A stretch of 64,000 nucleotides of DNA from Fratercula arctica (Eukaryota > Chordata > Aves > Charadriiformes > Alcidae). Positions 14,001 through 25,218 of this stretch are shown piece by piece. Location: contig CANTUZ010000009.1 of assembly GCA_947846985.1 (NCBI GenBank), forward strand, positions 1,997,501 to 2,061,500, read 5' to 3'. Position numbers and translations under genes: made by a program. The notes under the pieces were generated by a model. It was not told the origin of the DNA, did not search any database, and saw nothing but the letters and a program-made list of their open reading frames with translations. Each line of letters opens with the position of its first letter. The stretch's first letter is position 1.

Positions 14001-15027
14001 CCAAGCAGGGGGAATTTCTTTCATGGGACTGTCTTTGAATTGAAGAAGTCTCCTGAGAGCTTATTGCTCCATCTGTCAAGGTTTCCGACTGGAGCTCACT
14101 TGTCTGTGGCCAGCTCAGGCCAGCGTGAAAAAGGCTACGTGAACATACGCTTCCGCCACCGCCAGACCAGGGCTACCTGTCCCTTCTCCCAGACCAGACC
14201 AAGACAATCTCATTTTGCTGGTCAAGATACTACCATTAACGCAGGTATTTCTACTCAGCTTATACACTCTAGGTTATCTTTCCTATAGACAATCATCCAT
14301 TTTTATAAAGTCATTGAAATTAATGTTCCTTAAAACACCTGATGAGCCCTAAGCTGTAAAACCCAACCTTTTTCCTGAATCAAAACTGACCTTGTCCTGA
14401 CCAGACCTGCAGAAAGCGTGGGTTCTCCTGAAGGACTGTATTTACCACCACATCCTCTTTGAACTGCTTCATTTTAATAAGACTTTCTCCTGCTTGAAAC
14501 TATGTTTATAAGAAACCTTTCTAAATGCTCCAGTGAACACTTAAATCCAAACGCTTTGTTTAATCACACAGGGAGAGACTCAAACCATCCTGCAAATATT
14601 TCTGCAAAGATTGTGCGAGGCCATTGACCAGCTCAAACCCTGAATCTGCATAATGCCATTTTAACCCTAATCATCGCCCACGCTATCCTGGCCTCTGAAG
14701 GTGCAATACAGAAATATCGTCATCTTCAGTCCCAGAGGTGCGGAAAGGATGCAGAGGCATCCACGTACCAGGCCCTACTTCTTACTCTCAGGTGGAGTTT
14801 TATTCAAGGATTTTAAGACTGTTAGATGGTTTGTACAGCGGCTCTTTATATCTAACCGAACTGAACGCAGTAAGAACAACCCCATTCTAAATACAGCCAA
14901 CAAATTTAGCAACAGTTAAAAGCACGCATATATCAAAGAGTATACAAAGACTACATTAAAATATTTTGCTGTTAGATTTCATTTGATTCTTGCAACGTGC
15001 ACGTGAAAACGACAGGTATTTGCATAC
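2030..15027 (-). other. MAP2K5: MAP2K5 intron, 13.0 kb
   Basis: This intron runs between the SDVWSLG exon and the 30-nt exon. It holds one CR1 3' fragment (3254-3414), several A-tracts, and a possible conserved non-coding element around 8080-8205. An octamer-like ATTTGCAT lies at 2065-2072 just upstream of the cassette exon. The open frames in it (for example in 11217-11995 and 13112-13411) show no protein resemblance that I recognise and look like chance. Confidence 0.9.
3254..3414 (+). mobile_element. CR1 retroposon 3' fragment, plus orientation
   Basis: The sequence holds the standard CR1 3' terminal block. It has CCCCATCCCTGGAGGGGTTC, then a GGTTGGA/GGCTTGGAGCA segment, then TTGGAACTGGATGATCTTTA, then AAGGTCCCTTCTAAC, ending in ATTCTGTGATTCTGTGATTC. 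It is about 160 bp long, so strongly 5'-truncated as usual for CR1, and inserted antisense to MAP2K5. The octamer-type tail marks it as CR1, the dominant LINE of birds. Confidence 0.92.
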
Positions 15028-15099
15028 CTCCATGAAGGAAATCCCTAGACTCCAAACGTCCGAATGAATTCCATACTGTTCTCCTGAAATCCGCTCAGG
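15028..15099 (-). CDS. MAP2K5: MAP2K5 exon: APE motif to alpha-F helix
   Basis: This 72-nt exon of 24 whole codons begins PERISGEQYGIHSDVWSLG and ends ISFME (human 325-348). The SDVWSLG block is kinase subdomain IX, with the Asp that stabilises the catalytic loop. The wording PERISGEQYGIHSD is diagnostic for MEK5 among MAP2Ks. The acceptor is CTTTGCAG and the donor is GTATGC. It was the most obvious anchor for identifying the gene, because its frame stays open into the flanking intron on both sides. Confidence 0.98.
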
Positions 15100-18000
15100 C
15101 TGCAAAGAGACAGAAAGAAACATCTTGAGCCTAGCAAACAAACATCGCAAACAAAATCCAAAAAAGCTAGCCCAGGGCAAACAAAGCAACTGAGCAAATG
15201 CAAAGAAGCTCAAAGCTCACCAGCTAACCTGGCAGAGAGCAAGTCCGCTCTTCAAACATGCCTGACTCCTTTCTTTTTGCCTCTTGTGCAAGAGCAAAGG
15301 ACTCGGTTACGCTCAGCCTTGTGGCCACGCGTTGCTACGCGCCTCGTAAAGCTGGCCTTGGCATTTGCGTTTGGGCTGTTGTATCCAACAAGAAAAGCCG
15401 ATGGCTTGCACGGGCGCAGCGATGCGCAAGGTCAAGTTGTGAGAGTGCAATGGTTCACGCATCTACCGCTACGCCCAGGCACGGCAGCCCGGCACGTTAG
15501 CAAAACCGACTCCTGACGTTGAGTCAAGGGCTTGGGCAGGAACTGTGGCTTAAAAAGCAAACTTGTTGAAGCCAAATGAATCAATGAAGTCACACGCCAG
15601 CAATTTTATTTTATATAGCTTTTAATTTCATTTTTGACCTATAGAAAAAAAGACCTCACTCAAAACTATTAATAGCAAGTTTAATGCCTCATGAAATAGA
15701 ATGCTGTAAAATATAACTGCTAGTTTTTACTTGAAAGCTACAGTTTAAGCATTTCCAAGGTCAAGTACAGCATGAAATGTAACAATAAAAGGCTCCATGA
15801 GACTTCTCTCCCCACTGTGCCGTTAATGCACCTGTCTAGCCCAACCACCTACAAAGCGCTGGCTGTATTTTTAGTCTTTAATAATCCAGAGACCTTTTTT
15901 AGAAAACAAACTCCCAAATTAGTGCCAGTCCAATGTGTTTTTGGATGTTTACTCCGCACTGCTAATCCCAGGTCAAGTGCTTTTATCGCAGCGTGAATGT
16001 TAAGTAAAAAACAGAGTGCTGCCCACGTTATCTTTGAGGATAGCCGTCCACAACTGCCATAACCTAAAAAACCACCCCAGAACGTAACTGGAACAGAGTC
16101 TTTTCGACTGAGCCTCATTTATTTTGAGCTGAAAACACTGACCCAAAAATCTTACTTGTTTTTTTAAAGTGCGTTAAGGCAAGTCTTCGTTAAGTATAGT
16201 TAGCCTAGATCAGCACATCTTCCAAATGTTTGCAACAGCATCATATAGGGATACGATTTTTAAGCATCCTTTTATACTGACAAAGATCTTCATAAAGATG
16301 AGGATCTCAGATGAGACCCTGGCCTTTCCGGAGCCCCCAGATCAGGTTCATCATTCAAACTGAGCAATATTAAACCATTCACTCTCTCGTCACAACAGCT
16401 CAGGTTTTAAACAGCAACCTTACATTTCGAAATTATAAATTCACAGAAAACAGCGGCAAGTAAAGCATTCGAACATTGAAACAAAAAGCCTACTCGCATG
16501 AAATAGAGGATGGAAAAGCAGATGAAAATAAGAATAACACATGCATAAAGCAAAGTGTGCTACACAGAGATCATCCTAAGGATGCACAGCTCCAAAATGT
16601 TTTCTCTTAAAAATTTCTCCAACTGGTTACTTTTTTCATCCAAAGTTTTGTTATATATATAGCAGTGATAAAATGATTTTACGGAAAAAGTATTTCCGTT
16701 GGAAATTTTAATTTCTCAATAAAAAAAAAAAAGCTTTTTTTCTTGTTTACTTTAAACAGAAACCTCAATTTTTTTTAATGGTTTCAAATTCACTCACAGC
16801 CTGCCAACTAGGCAGGCAATCCAAAGCTCATCACCTTCGTCATTTTTTGATGACTAGACTAAATTTGATGACAACGAATGACTCATTCAGAAAGCAAAAT
16901 AATTTTAACACATCAAATGAGATCAAATAGGATTTAACTTAAACTTCTCTTTTTCAATTAATAGATGAACGTATCCCATTCATCCATAAACAACAAGAAA
17001 GTAATTTAATTAATGTACAACTGGGAAAGAAAACAGTCATCTGGATTTGTACAGTAAAAGCATAATACAATTCAATTCTCAAACCTGCTTAAGACCACTC
17101 TAAGAGTAACAGCTGAGTTGGAAAAGTTGATTACTTTGAAGCTGTTTATTTGTCCAATTTGCAATATTCCAGTTCTTTCAGCAAATGGAGGCGTAGAAAT
17201 CAGCAGGCTTACTAGCAAGTGTGGTAATACACAAAACCTGATATTTTTCCCCCTTTTCTTTTTTTACAAAGATTTTTCTGCACGTAATATGCTGATGACA
17301 CAGGATAGCCCAGGTCTTTCTAGGATGGTGACACGAGTGTTTCAGAAGCCATGTAATGAGTGTACCTTGACTAGAAAAGCACTTAGCAAATAAATGGACA
17401 CCCTGGCCTGCTTTCTTCTTACAAGAAACTAAGAAAAAATACCTAAAAGCAATTAAAGGTCATGGATTTCTCTCCCCTCTTTTCTGAGGTTTGAAAAATG
17501 TAAGTATCAATCACTTTGTATTGTCTGACGCTTTTTTTTTTTAAACAAGCTGAACACTTATTTTTTTTTCTCATTAATAGGACGACATAAGTAGTTTGCT
17601 AAAAGAATTCTAAAGGCCAAAAATAAAAGACAACAGTTAATATACTGCTCTAAAATGAAACATTTAGGTTTTCACATCTGTTAAATGGAGAACTAAAATT
17701 AATCAAATTGATCTAACGGAAAACACATGCTAGCTTTTGTAGTTTACTTTCAGACTAGCTCTCGCCACCGTACTCATCCCCATGACACGGACACCCCCTG
17801 CCAAGTGTCAGGGCAGGCAGAACCGCTAAGCCCAAACCCCCCATCCTAGCTGACAGCAGCAGCGCTCCTCCAAACGATACATCTTCAGGAACGTGTTACT
17901 TCGATTTAAAAATGACGGGGATTTATGTGTTAATGTACAGAAAAAGGAGAAAAGTAGTCTCACCATGACAAGCACTCTGACCAAAATTTAAATATAAGTG

Positions 18001-18603
18001 AAACGTACCGATGACTTGATATGCGTGTTATTAGCATTACACAACATGCAATTTAATGCCCTAATATTTTGAGTCCAAATATTTTGAGCTTCAAATTTAC
18101 ATGGCACTTCTCGTGGGAAACGCCCCCACAGGTGGCGAGGCACCACGCAGTCCATGAGACGTCTGCACGTGTCCAAATGCTTTGCTAAACTGCAGGCTGG
18201 GAATTCCCAAACTTCAGGCACTATTGGACTGTCAGCACTCGGAAAAGAGCCACAGGCTACCAGTGGAAAACTGTTTTTTTAACGTTGAACTGGCTCTCTT
18301 CCTGTTTCCCAGTTGTCACAATGCACTAAAGGCAACTGAAAATACAGGAAAGAAACACTTTTCCAATGTTACTCTTCCCTATCAGCAAGAAGCGCAGCCG
18401 GCACAGAGCTGGTGGGCGAGCACGGAGCGGGTCCGTGAGACAGCAAAAGGTAGTTGTTTTGGGGCACACACAATTAAGACACAGCTTATGGACAGGGAGA
18501 GACGAAGTTTGAGAATTGATTTAGAATATATGCTGCATTACACGGAACAAGACTGTGAACAAATACTTCTATTTAAATGCTATTCCTGCATAAATCCACT
18601 TAC
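15100..18603 (-). other. MAP2K5: MAP2K5 intron, 3.5 kb
   Basis: No gene or recognisable transposon is visible. It begins with a CpG-dense patch at about 15304-15519 (see findings) and contains a small perfect hairpin at 16799-16817 (7-bp arms around AACTA). The rest is AT-rich. The 143-codon plus-strand frame ending near 18613 crosses the splice site of the next exon on the opposite strand and is judged to be chance. Confidence 0.9.
15304..15519. other. CpG-dense patch in intron
   Basis: I count 21 CpG dinucleotides in 216 bp, far denser than the surrounding AT-rich intron. No repeat family is recognised. It could be an unmethylated regulatory element or a young GC-rich insertion. Confidence 0.6.
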
Positions 18604-18654
18604 CGCCATATAAGCATTTGTTCCAACATACGTCTTGGCTATAGAATTCACCAG
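18604..18654 (-). CDS. MAP2K5: MAP2K5 exon: activation loop with phospho-sites
   Basis: This 51-nt, phase-0 exon of 17 codons reads LVNSIAKTYVGTNAYMA. The S-I-A-K-T motif holds the two activating phosphorylation sites targeted by MEKK2/MEKK3 (Ser311 and Thr315 in human; the exon order here reproduces those numbers). The APE motif starts with its final Ala and continues as Pro-Glu in the next exon. The acceptor is TCTGATAG and the donor is GTAAGT. The exon is only 929 nt from the preceding one. Confidence 0.97.
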
Positions 18655-19583
18655 CTATCAGACAAAACAGTCTGTTAGAACAATATAAAGATAATGTGGA
18701 AATAAAATGGGCAATTATTCCTCATTTAACCTACAATCATCACTCCTATAAATCAACTAAAAATTATGTAAAAGGGAACAAATTTATCTGCAAAGGCATT
18801 AAAAATGATTAAATCTCTCTTTTGTTCGGAATGAGAGTTCCAATTTAAACAAGCGCCGCATTACAGTTTATGGCAGATAACCTTAAACAATTCTGTTAAA
18901 CAGGATGCTTATCGCTTTAGTACCCCAAACTAGTCTGATATAAAAAGTCAATTTGAAGTAGGATTGAGCGCACTCATTTTTCAGTCAGCTGGCTCAAGAT
19001 GTGAATAAAGCCACATTCATCACTTGAATGCAACGAGAACTAAATACGCTGGAGGGACAACAGACTCTGACAACTTATAATACAAGGCTGACCTTCTCTT
19101 TGGTCCTCGTGTTTGGCTGAGAGTAAAGGTGCTGAAATTCAAATCAACATCACAGCAAGCTCATGGGTCACTATCAGAGAAGTCCTCCAGGGAGGCCCAA
19201 AATGGAAATTAATTAAAATTTGTGCTGCACATTGTAAAAGCCCACCACTATTGTTACTCCCAATATTAATTTTTATTGTGGGCCAGTTGGGCTCCCCAGA
19301 CACATCTCTCGTTCTGCCCTCCCTTTTGTCTGGCCAAAACGCTTTCATATCAAAGCTGCATATCAATGAAGATTGCTATTCGTAAGTAGTAATTACAATA
19401 TCAGCAGTTTTTACTGTCATTAAACAATGAACAATCATATTCAGATGAAGAAAAGTCGCCCAGAGATTACAAATGAATAGGGCTCTCCCAGCAGAGGGGA
19501 GCGCGCCGTGGGGCTGGCTGTCTGGCAGCCAGGTGATTTTGACGTTAGAAAGAGAGGGGGCAGAGATCTAGAGGGGGAATTAC
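18655..19583 (-). other. MAP2K5: MAP2K5 intron, 0.9 kb
   Basis: This short intron lies between the DFG exon and the activation-loop exon. Nothing coding is seen. It is AT-rich, with a GC-richer end near 19480-19560 that contains a weak, one-base-off CTCF-like core (CCAGCAGAGGGGAG at about 19488). Confidence 0.9.
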
Positions 19584-19657
19584 CTGCGTGCTAACCCCAA
19601 AGTCACACAGCTTCACCTGGCCCCGCGTGTTCACCAGCATATTAGACGGCTTCACAT
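19584..19657 (-). CDS. MAP2K5: MAP2K5 exon: catalytic loop and DFG motif
   Basis: This 74-nt exon completes the catalytic Asp codon (G|AT, D283 in human numbering) and then encodes 24 codons. They contain VKPSNMLVN (catalytic loop with the Mg-binding Asn) and [11 protein letters not shown] (DFG, the metal-binding Asp). It covers human residues 283-307. The acceptor is CCTCAACAG and the donor is GTAATT. Catalytic Asp, Asn and DFG are all present, so the encoded kinase should be active rather than a pseudokinase. Confidence 0.97.
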
Positions 19658-19865
19658 CTGTTGAGGGAACAAAACGATATGATCTGTGTTATCCTAGATA
19701 CGCATCGTATACACAGAGATGGTTGCGAATATCGGCACGATAGATTTTAATAGGAAATATTTCAAAGATTTATTTCAAATGCAACCTCTGGTTTGTAACA
19801 GTTAGCAGCACACATGACGTTATTTCTGTACCTCTCAAATACTAATAATCCATGTTATTAAACCT

Positions 19866-20190
19866 GCAGGTGACACCAGTCTGGGAGGGACAGCGAGTGC
19901 ACTGGAGAGGATAGGACCTAGAATTCGAAGTGGTCTTGACAAACTGGAAAAAATCACACTTAAAATATATGACGAAATTCAATAGGGACAAATGGAAGCA
20001 CTACATTTAGGTAGAGATTAATCAATTGCATAAATATAGGATTAAACTGCCTGGAGTGTAGGCTGGAGTAGGTCTGCAAAAAAAGATGTGTAGATTATGG
20101 CACGAAGTGGAAATGACAGAGCGGGCACACACTCAGTGCACAGTTCAGGAACAAGCCGAAAGCGATGGTGCAAAGAGCAAAGGCTGCTCG
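19866..20190 (+). mobile_element. Diverged CR1-like LINE fragment
   Basis: The sequence shows degraded stretches of the 3' part of the CR1 reverse-transcriptase region. These are a GGTGACACCAGTCTGGGAGG segment, then 'gaattcgaagtggtcttgacaaactgg', then 'aaattcaatagggacaaatggaag', then 'ctacatttaggtagag'. These correspond to the block encoding the FADDTKL and 'NKDKCKVLHLG'-type peptides of CR1/L3-type elements. The reading frame is broken many times, and the boundaries are approximate. Confidence 0.65.
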
Positions 20191-21250
20191 AGTATGGAGG
20201 GACAGACAGCCGGCTGACCTTTTCAGGTCCATCCCAGCCCTGCGACTTCGTATTCTCATACTGCAATTAACCCTGCCTCCCTCTTCTCTAACAGCCCTCG
20301 CTTAATTCCACCTAGTGACAAGAGCAGCATTTAATATTCTACAAAAATTGCAAATGCAACGTATCCCACGCAAACACCTGCAGAGAGGAACACAGGCAAA
20401 ACACAAACATACAAGCACACTCGAGCCTCCTTCGCCCCAGGCAGATGCACGGTGCAGCTTTGCCCTTGTGCACACCATCATTCAAAGCCACTGGCTTCCA
20501 CCTCCATGGCTTCTACCGCATGAAACGGCTCCCATCTCATGGTTTGAGAGCTTTTGGAGGTTAACTGCCAGCAACACCTTAAACTGATCACTAATCCCGC
20601 TCCAACAAATAAAACATCGATGTACATCGTAAAGCCAGGTTGTCGGTGTAAAGACGTTAATGCTGACCCCCTCTGATGCCAAAAGAAGTTGGTATACTTC
20701 TCCTGCATGCTGTAAAATCGACATGTGAATAAACTGCTGAGCATCCAGCCTGACTGTAGTGCCGGAAACATCGAGCATCTTTCCATTCCAGGAATGCCAG
20801 TCGGAAAGCATAATGTGCCGGCTTAAACTTGGGAAGATTAGAAGCACAGTGGCTTTGCCTAATCACCGCTTTCTTCTGTCAAAATGGATTAAAAGCAATA
20901 GCTTGTCTCTCTGCCTTCTTTAAAAGTGAACACTAGTTGGGTGCAGATGGATGAAACCCAACAAGAAAAGAACCTAATTTTGTTTATCATTAAGTTTGCC
21001 TTTGTTTAGCAGATGTTTTCTGGTACCACAGTAGCTTGCTTAATTTGTCTCTGTAATGTAGAAATGTATAACCTCAATTAACAAGCTGATTAAATGCTTT
21101 CCTATAATTGAGCTAAAAATCCAGTTTAAAAAAGGGGAGCACTCAATATTACGTTATATAGCTTAAGTGGATCTGTATGTTTTAAGTTAGGTATCAATAC
21201 TGCCAATACATTTTGCAATTTCCCCCCAAAGCCAAAAGAAAAACCAGCCA

Positions 21251-21594
21251 CGAGTGTCTCCGTCACGTTTCAGCACCGACAGGCCCAGTCTGCGTATCGC
21301 GATCTCCATTTCGTCTTCAGGAATTCAATCCACGTGCTGCGCTTCTGAGGGATTTTTACCTATTCCCCAGCCTCAGGTGAGGCGACAACACGCCGCCACA
21401 GAGCGATCCACGCAGTCACAAAATCTCCCATACGCTTCCCAACAATGTTTTAGGAACGCGTTTTCTAACTAAAACTTCAGGGAAACTCAAATATTTGCTT
21501 GTGGCGACCTGCGAAGTTGCAGGCTCCTCTCCGGCGTCGAGTGACTTTGCTAAATCTAACGCGACGTGCCGAGTCCGTCAGCAGGCTCTAGCCG
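21251..21594. other. CpG-dense patch in intron
   Basis: I count 29 CpG in 344 bp. The patch ends next to a good plus-strand splice-donor-like sequence (AACAGTAAGTT at about 21604-21614), antisense to MAP2K5. No repeat or protein is recognised. Confidence 0.55.
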
Positions 21595-22147
21595 GAATCC
21601 CAAGAACAGTAAGTTCCACAGTAATCCTGTTTAACCTTCTTTCTAAAAATATGGCAGCTAATAGAGCCACCTCGTTACCAGGCTTGCGCTCAATTGTAAC
21701 GAACTGAGCAGCAGATGCAGTTACACACACAGAAAATACTGCCATTGTGCAGCACGAACCCAGTTGTTTACAATACTAATACTTTTAAAAGAAAACTGCA
21801 GCGTAATAAGAGGCTCTTCCTTTTAATTCCAAAGAATGTCACAAATATAATTAACAACCAAACAGACAGGAGAAACGTTTTGGTGCAGTATGGCTGGAAA
21901 TAGGTTTGTGGGATTGAGACCGGATCAACTGCATTATTTTTTTAACAATGCAAGAATCCCATCACTCTGAGCGGAGTGAAGGGTCTGGGGAGGCAGAAGG
22001 AAGCTCTAAGCGTGAAAAGCTACGACCTCACGGAAGCCTCAGGTGCCATGCACGTAGCCAAATTTTCTTTCTGTAAGGACTCAAACACATACAAGTCAGG
22101 AGCTCAGAGGAAGAGGCAGGGCAGGGTGGTCTCCAGCTGAAGGGCAC

Positions 22148-22602
22148 TTGGAGAAGGGCGACGGAGCTGGTGAGGGGTCTGGAGCACAATTCCTGTGAGG
22201 AGTGGCTGAGGGAGCTGGGGGTGTTCAGCCTGGAGAAGAGGAGGCTGAGGGGAGACCTTCTCGCTCTCTACAGCTCCCTGAAAGGAGGGGGCAGCCAGGG
22301 GGGGTCGGGCTCTTCTCCCAAGGAACAGGCCATGGGACAAGAGGGAACTGCCTCAAGTTGCGCCAGGGGAGGTTTAGGATGGATATTAGGGAAAATTTTT
22401 ACACTGCAAGGGTTATCAAGCATTGGAACAGGCTGCCCAGGGAAGTGGTGGAGGCACCATCCCTGGAGGGATTTAAAAGACTGTAGACGTAGTTCTTAGA
22501 AATATGGTTTAGTGATGGTTTTTGTCAGAGTTGGGTTGATGGTTGGACTCGATGATTTGAAAGGTCTCTTCCAAACCAGGCGATTCTATGATTCTATGAT
22601 TC
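22148..22602 (+). mobile_element. CR1 retroposon, 3' fragment of about 455 bp
   Basis: This is a clear CR1 3' end in plus orientation. It contains GGTCTGGAGCACAATTCCTG, TTCAGCCTGGAGAAGAGGAG, 'ctcaagttgcgccaggggag', 'ttggaacaggctgcccaggg' and 'ttggactcgatgatttgaaa', and it ends in three GATTCTAT units. An open stretch over 22202-22486 reads through the terminal CR1 ORF2 region ([21 protein letters not shown]), so it is relatively little decayed, but it is only a tail and cannot encode an active element. It lies antisense to the host gene. Confidence 0.95.
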
Positions 22603-25140
22603 CAAGTGCAGCCCACAAGTCCTTGTTCCCTTACACAACCCACCAGAGGAAACCACCACACCACATCTATGCCCTGTCCCACCAGCGCTGCCCAGCTCCC
22701 ACCAAGGAGCCAAGGCTCTACCCAGCCATCACCGTGTGTCGCCGGGGATCTGCAGACCCCATCTCCCCTTCCCTGCTCCCGCGGCGGATGGGATGCGAAG
22801 TTGATATAATTAAAAAAAAGACATCTGCCATTCATTAAGCGTTACTTGATCCTGAAATCCTTCAACAAACAAAACTTAAATAAATAAATAAAAGAAAATC
22901 CTAAAAGAAAATAGGCAATTAGCCAATCAGCCCATTAAGGGAAGCTTATACAGGTTGGGGACTCTACTGAGCGAGCTGCAGCCAAACGAGCACTGCTAAG
23001 GAGAAATGCTATCTGTCCTTGCAGCAGGATTTAACTAGCACTGCAAATAGGGGACTCAAGCAAATATTTGCTACACATTCCGATGGTTACGTTGGCTTCC
23101 CTCAAGAAAAAACGAAGTGACAATCCCAGACAAAAATGTCACTTCACCAAATATCTCACATTGAAAGCCGGGGAGAAAAATCACCCAATCAGTAAATTAG
23201 CCTTTTTGTTTCATAAACCGCTTCAGTTAATGGGTTAAACATTTTTTGTTTTTGGAAAACAAATGTGCATAAATAATGTTCTGCACCATCTGCTTGTGAT
23301 TAATATTACTGTTTAGAAGTGAAAGAATTTAAACAAGAGCCAAAAGGGGTCATTATGCTCCCATTACCCGTGCTTGCTTAATACAAATGATTTCTATGAA
23401 GCATCATTATAGAGGATGAACAAGTCCTCTTTATGATATATCTGCCTAAGTCCTTTCACCTCTCTGCAAATAAATGGGACCTCCAAGCTCTTACTTACCA
23501 GTAAACAGAACTGTCAGAGGTTCAGCTTTTTGAACACCAAACAGTTCAGTCATCTTGTTTTATTGAAAAGCAAACAGATTAATGACTGTGGGAAAGAAAC
23601 ACCAGATTTTTAAAAGCTGTCTCTTGACTTCTTCTGTCTTTTAAAAATATAAAAGCACAAGACGCCAGGTTCAAGGGAGACAAGAGATACGAAAGCACAA
23701 TTTTAGCTGCAGACAGCTCACAGAACGTTACTGTGAACACAGTGAAGCTGCTGGAAGAATGAAAATATTTTCTTGCCATAACGACCTCATCAGCACGCTT
23801 TTTGCAGAGGCCAGGATTACTCTTTTCAAATAAACCGAAGCGGTCCATGAATGTGCCCGTATGTGTTCAGCTACACGTATACACACATGTCCTGGCATTT
23901 TCGTTTGTGCTTCATTATACGTGGCACTAAGTCGTTTCAATTCTCACAAAGCTAGAAAAGCCGGGGGGGGGAAAAGCCAAATGCACATCTTTGGTGAAAT
24001 CCTCAGCAAACTACAGCTCCTGCTGAGACAACAGGAACACTCATTCTCCATGTTGCACTAGCGCCTGGCCCTGCCAACCAGCACTCCTCCGCTCGGGTTA
24101 GCTTATGCCCTAACAAAGGAACATCTGAATATCTTTCTATGGGAATATTTCGGGGAAAAAAGAGATGGTCTGGAGCGACGTACAAAACTCCCTTCTGCCG
24201 TAGACAGACACACAACCATCAGAGAGTCCAGGAAGATCTCCAGATCATCAGCTCTCCACAACCTCACACATCACAAACCAGAAAACACTTCCAAAACTCC
24301 AACCCAGATTTAAAACCTAGTCAGAAACCAATGTCCCCAAACCACGCAATATACACTGGCCCCCGGTACACAGTCAGGCGTACAAATACAGCTCAGTACA
24401 ATTAAACACAAGCGGGTAACATTTATTTCATACATTGCTTTTAATAAGGAGGTGTGAACAGAGAAAAAAAATACCAGATAAAATGCACACGGTCTATACT
24501 TATTCTTGAACTTAACAGATTTTGGTTTGTCTTTATACAAACTTTGACTTTGTACATGATTAGACTTGTTTAATTGCTAATTCTGTTTTAAATCTAAGTT
24601 AATTTCTCATTACCCTTCCATTTCTACTTCTTATCCTCTGGGGAAAAGAGCACACTTATCATTGGGACATTCTCACATCTTCCAAAGAAGTGGTGTAGGT
24701 GTTAATCTTATGTTTATGTTTGATGTGGGTGTGATGACTATGACTACAGCTTTGGGTTTATTAATATGCATGGCTATCACCTCATTAGTTGCAAGGTTTG
24801 TTTTGAAGTTAAGCTGTAATATTTGCTGAGATGTCTGATCTGGAATAAAAGACTTGCTCATTGTTTGTTTCCCTTTGCTTTATTCCATGCTCTACTCACA
24901 AACTGCTGGTGGCCGCGCTGCCTTACACAGCTTCTTCGCGATGATTGCTTCTCCACCTTCGTTATCACCACAGTGGAAATTCTTGACTTCTTAGCCTACG
25001 CGAACCTTCCTGCATGGTCTGCTTTACGTGCGGCAGCAGGGAAGTCAGGGTTACTCTGTCTCTCGTGTACCTCTGATGCTTTAAAACCCATGGAGAGCTG
25101 AGGGAGATTACTGTGAGAAACAGGCATCTTCCTTGCATTG

Positions 25141-25218
25141 TATTACTCTGCATCCATTTTTAAAGATACAGAAGTACGCACACATGTTCTGTATCTTAAA
25201 AATGGGTACAGAGTAATA
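25141..25218. repeat. 78-bp near-perfect inverted repeat (hairpin)
   Basis: The left arm is 25141-25173 (33 nt, starts TATTACTCTG, ends AGATACAGAA). The right arm is 25187-25218 (32 nt, starts TTCTGTATCT, ends CAGAGTAATA). The arms are complementary except for two single mismatches and one extra A, around a 13-nt loop. The outer ends are TATTA/TAATA. It could be a small MITE, a miRNA-like hairpin, or the product of a template-switch mutation. Confidence 0.85.

Noticed and set aside
15825..15860. CR1-like words (TCTAGCCCAACCACC)
   Set aside because: Only about 15 bases resemble CR1, with no matching flanks.
18182..18613. 143-codon plus-strand frame
   Set aside because: It overlaps the MAP2K5 activation-loop exon boundary on the opposite strand and has no recognisable protein features.
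19488..19501. CTCF-like CCAGCAGAGGGGAG
   Set aside because: The invariant C of the GGC core is G here, which usually abolishes the match.
22202..22486. Open frame ending in [17 protein letters not shown]
   Set aside because: It is the decaying tail of CR1 ORF2, not a host gene. It is annotated as part of the CR1 element.
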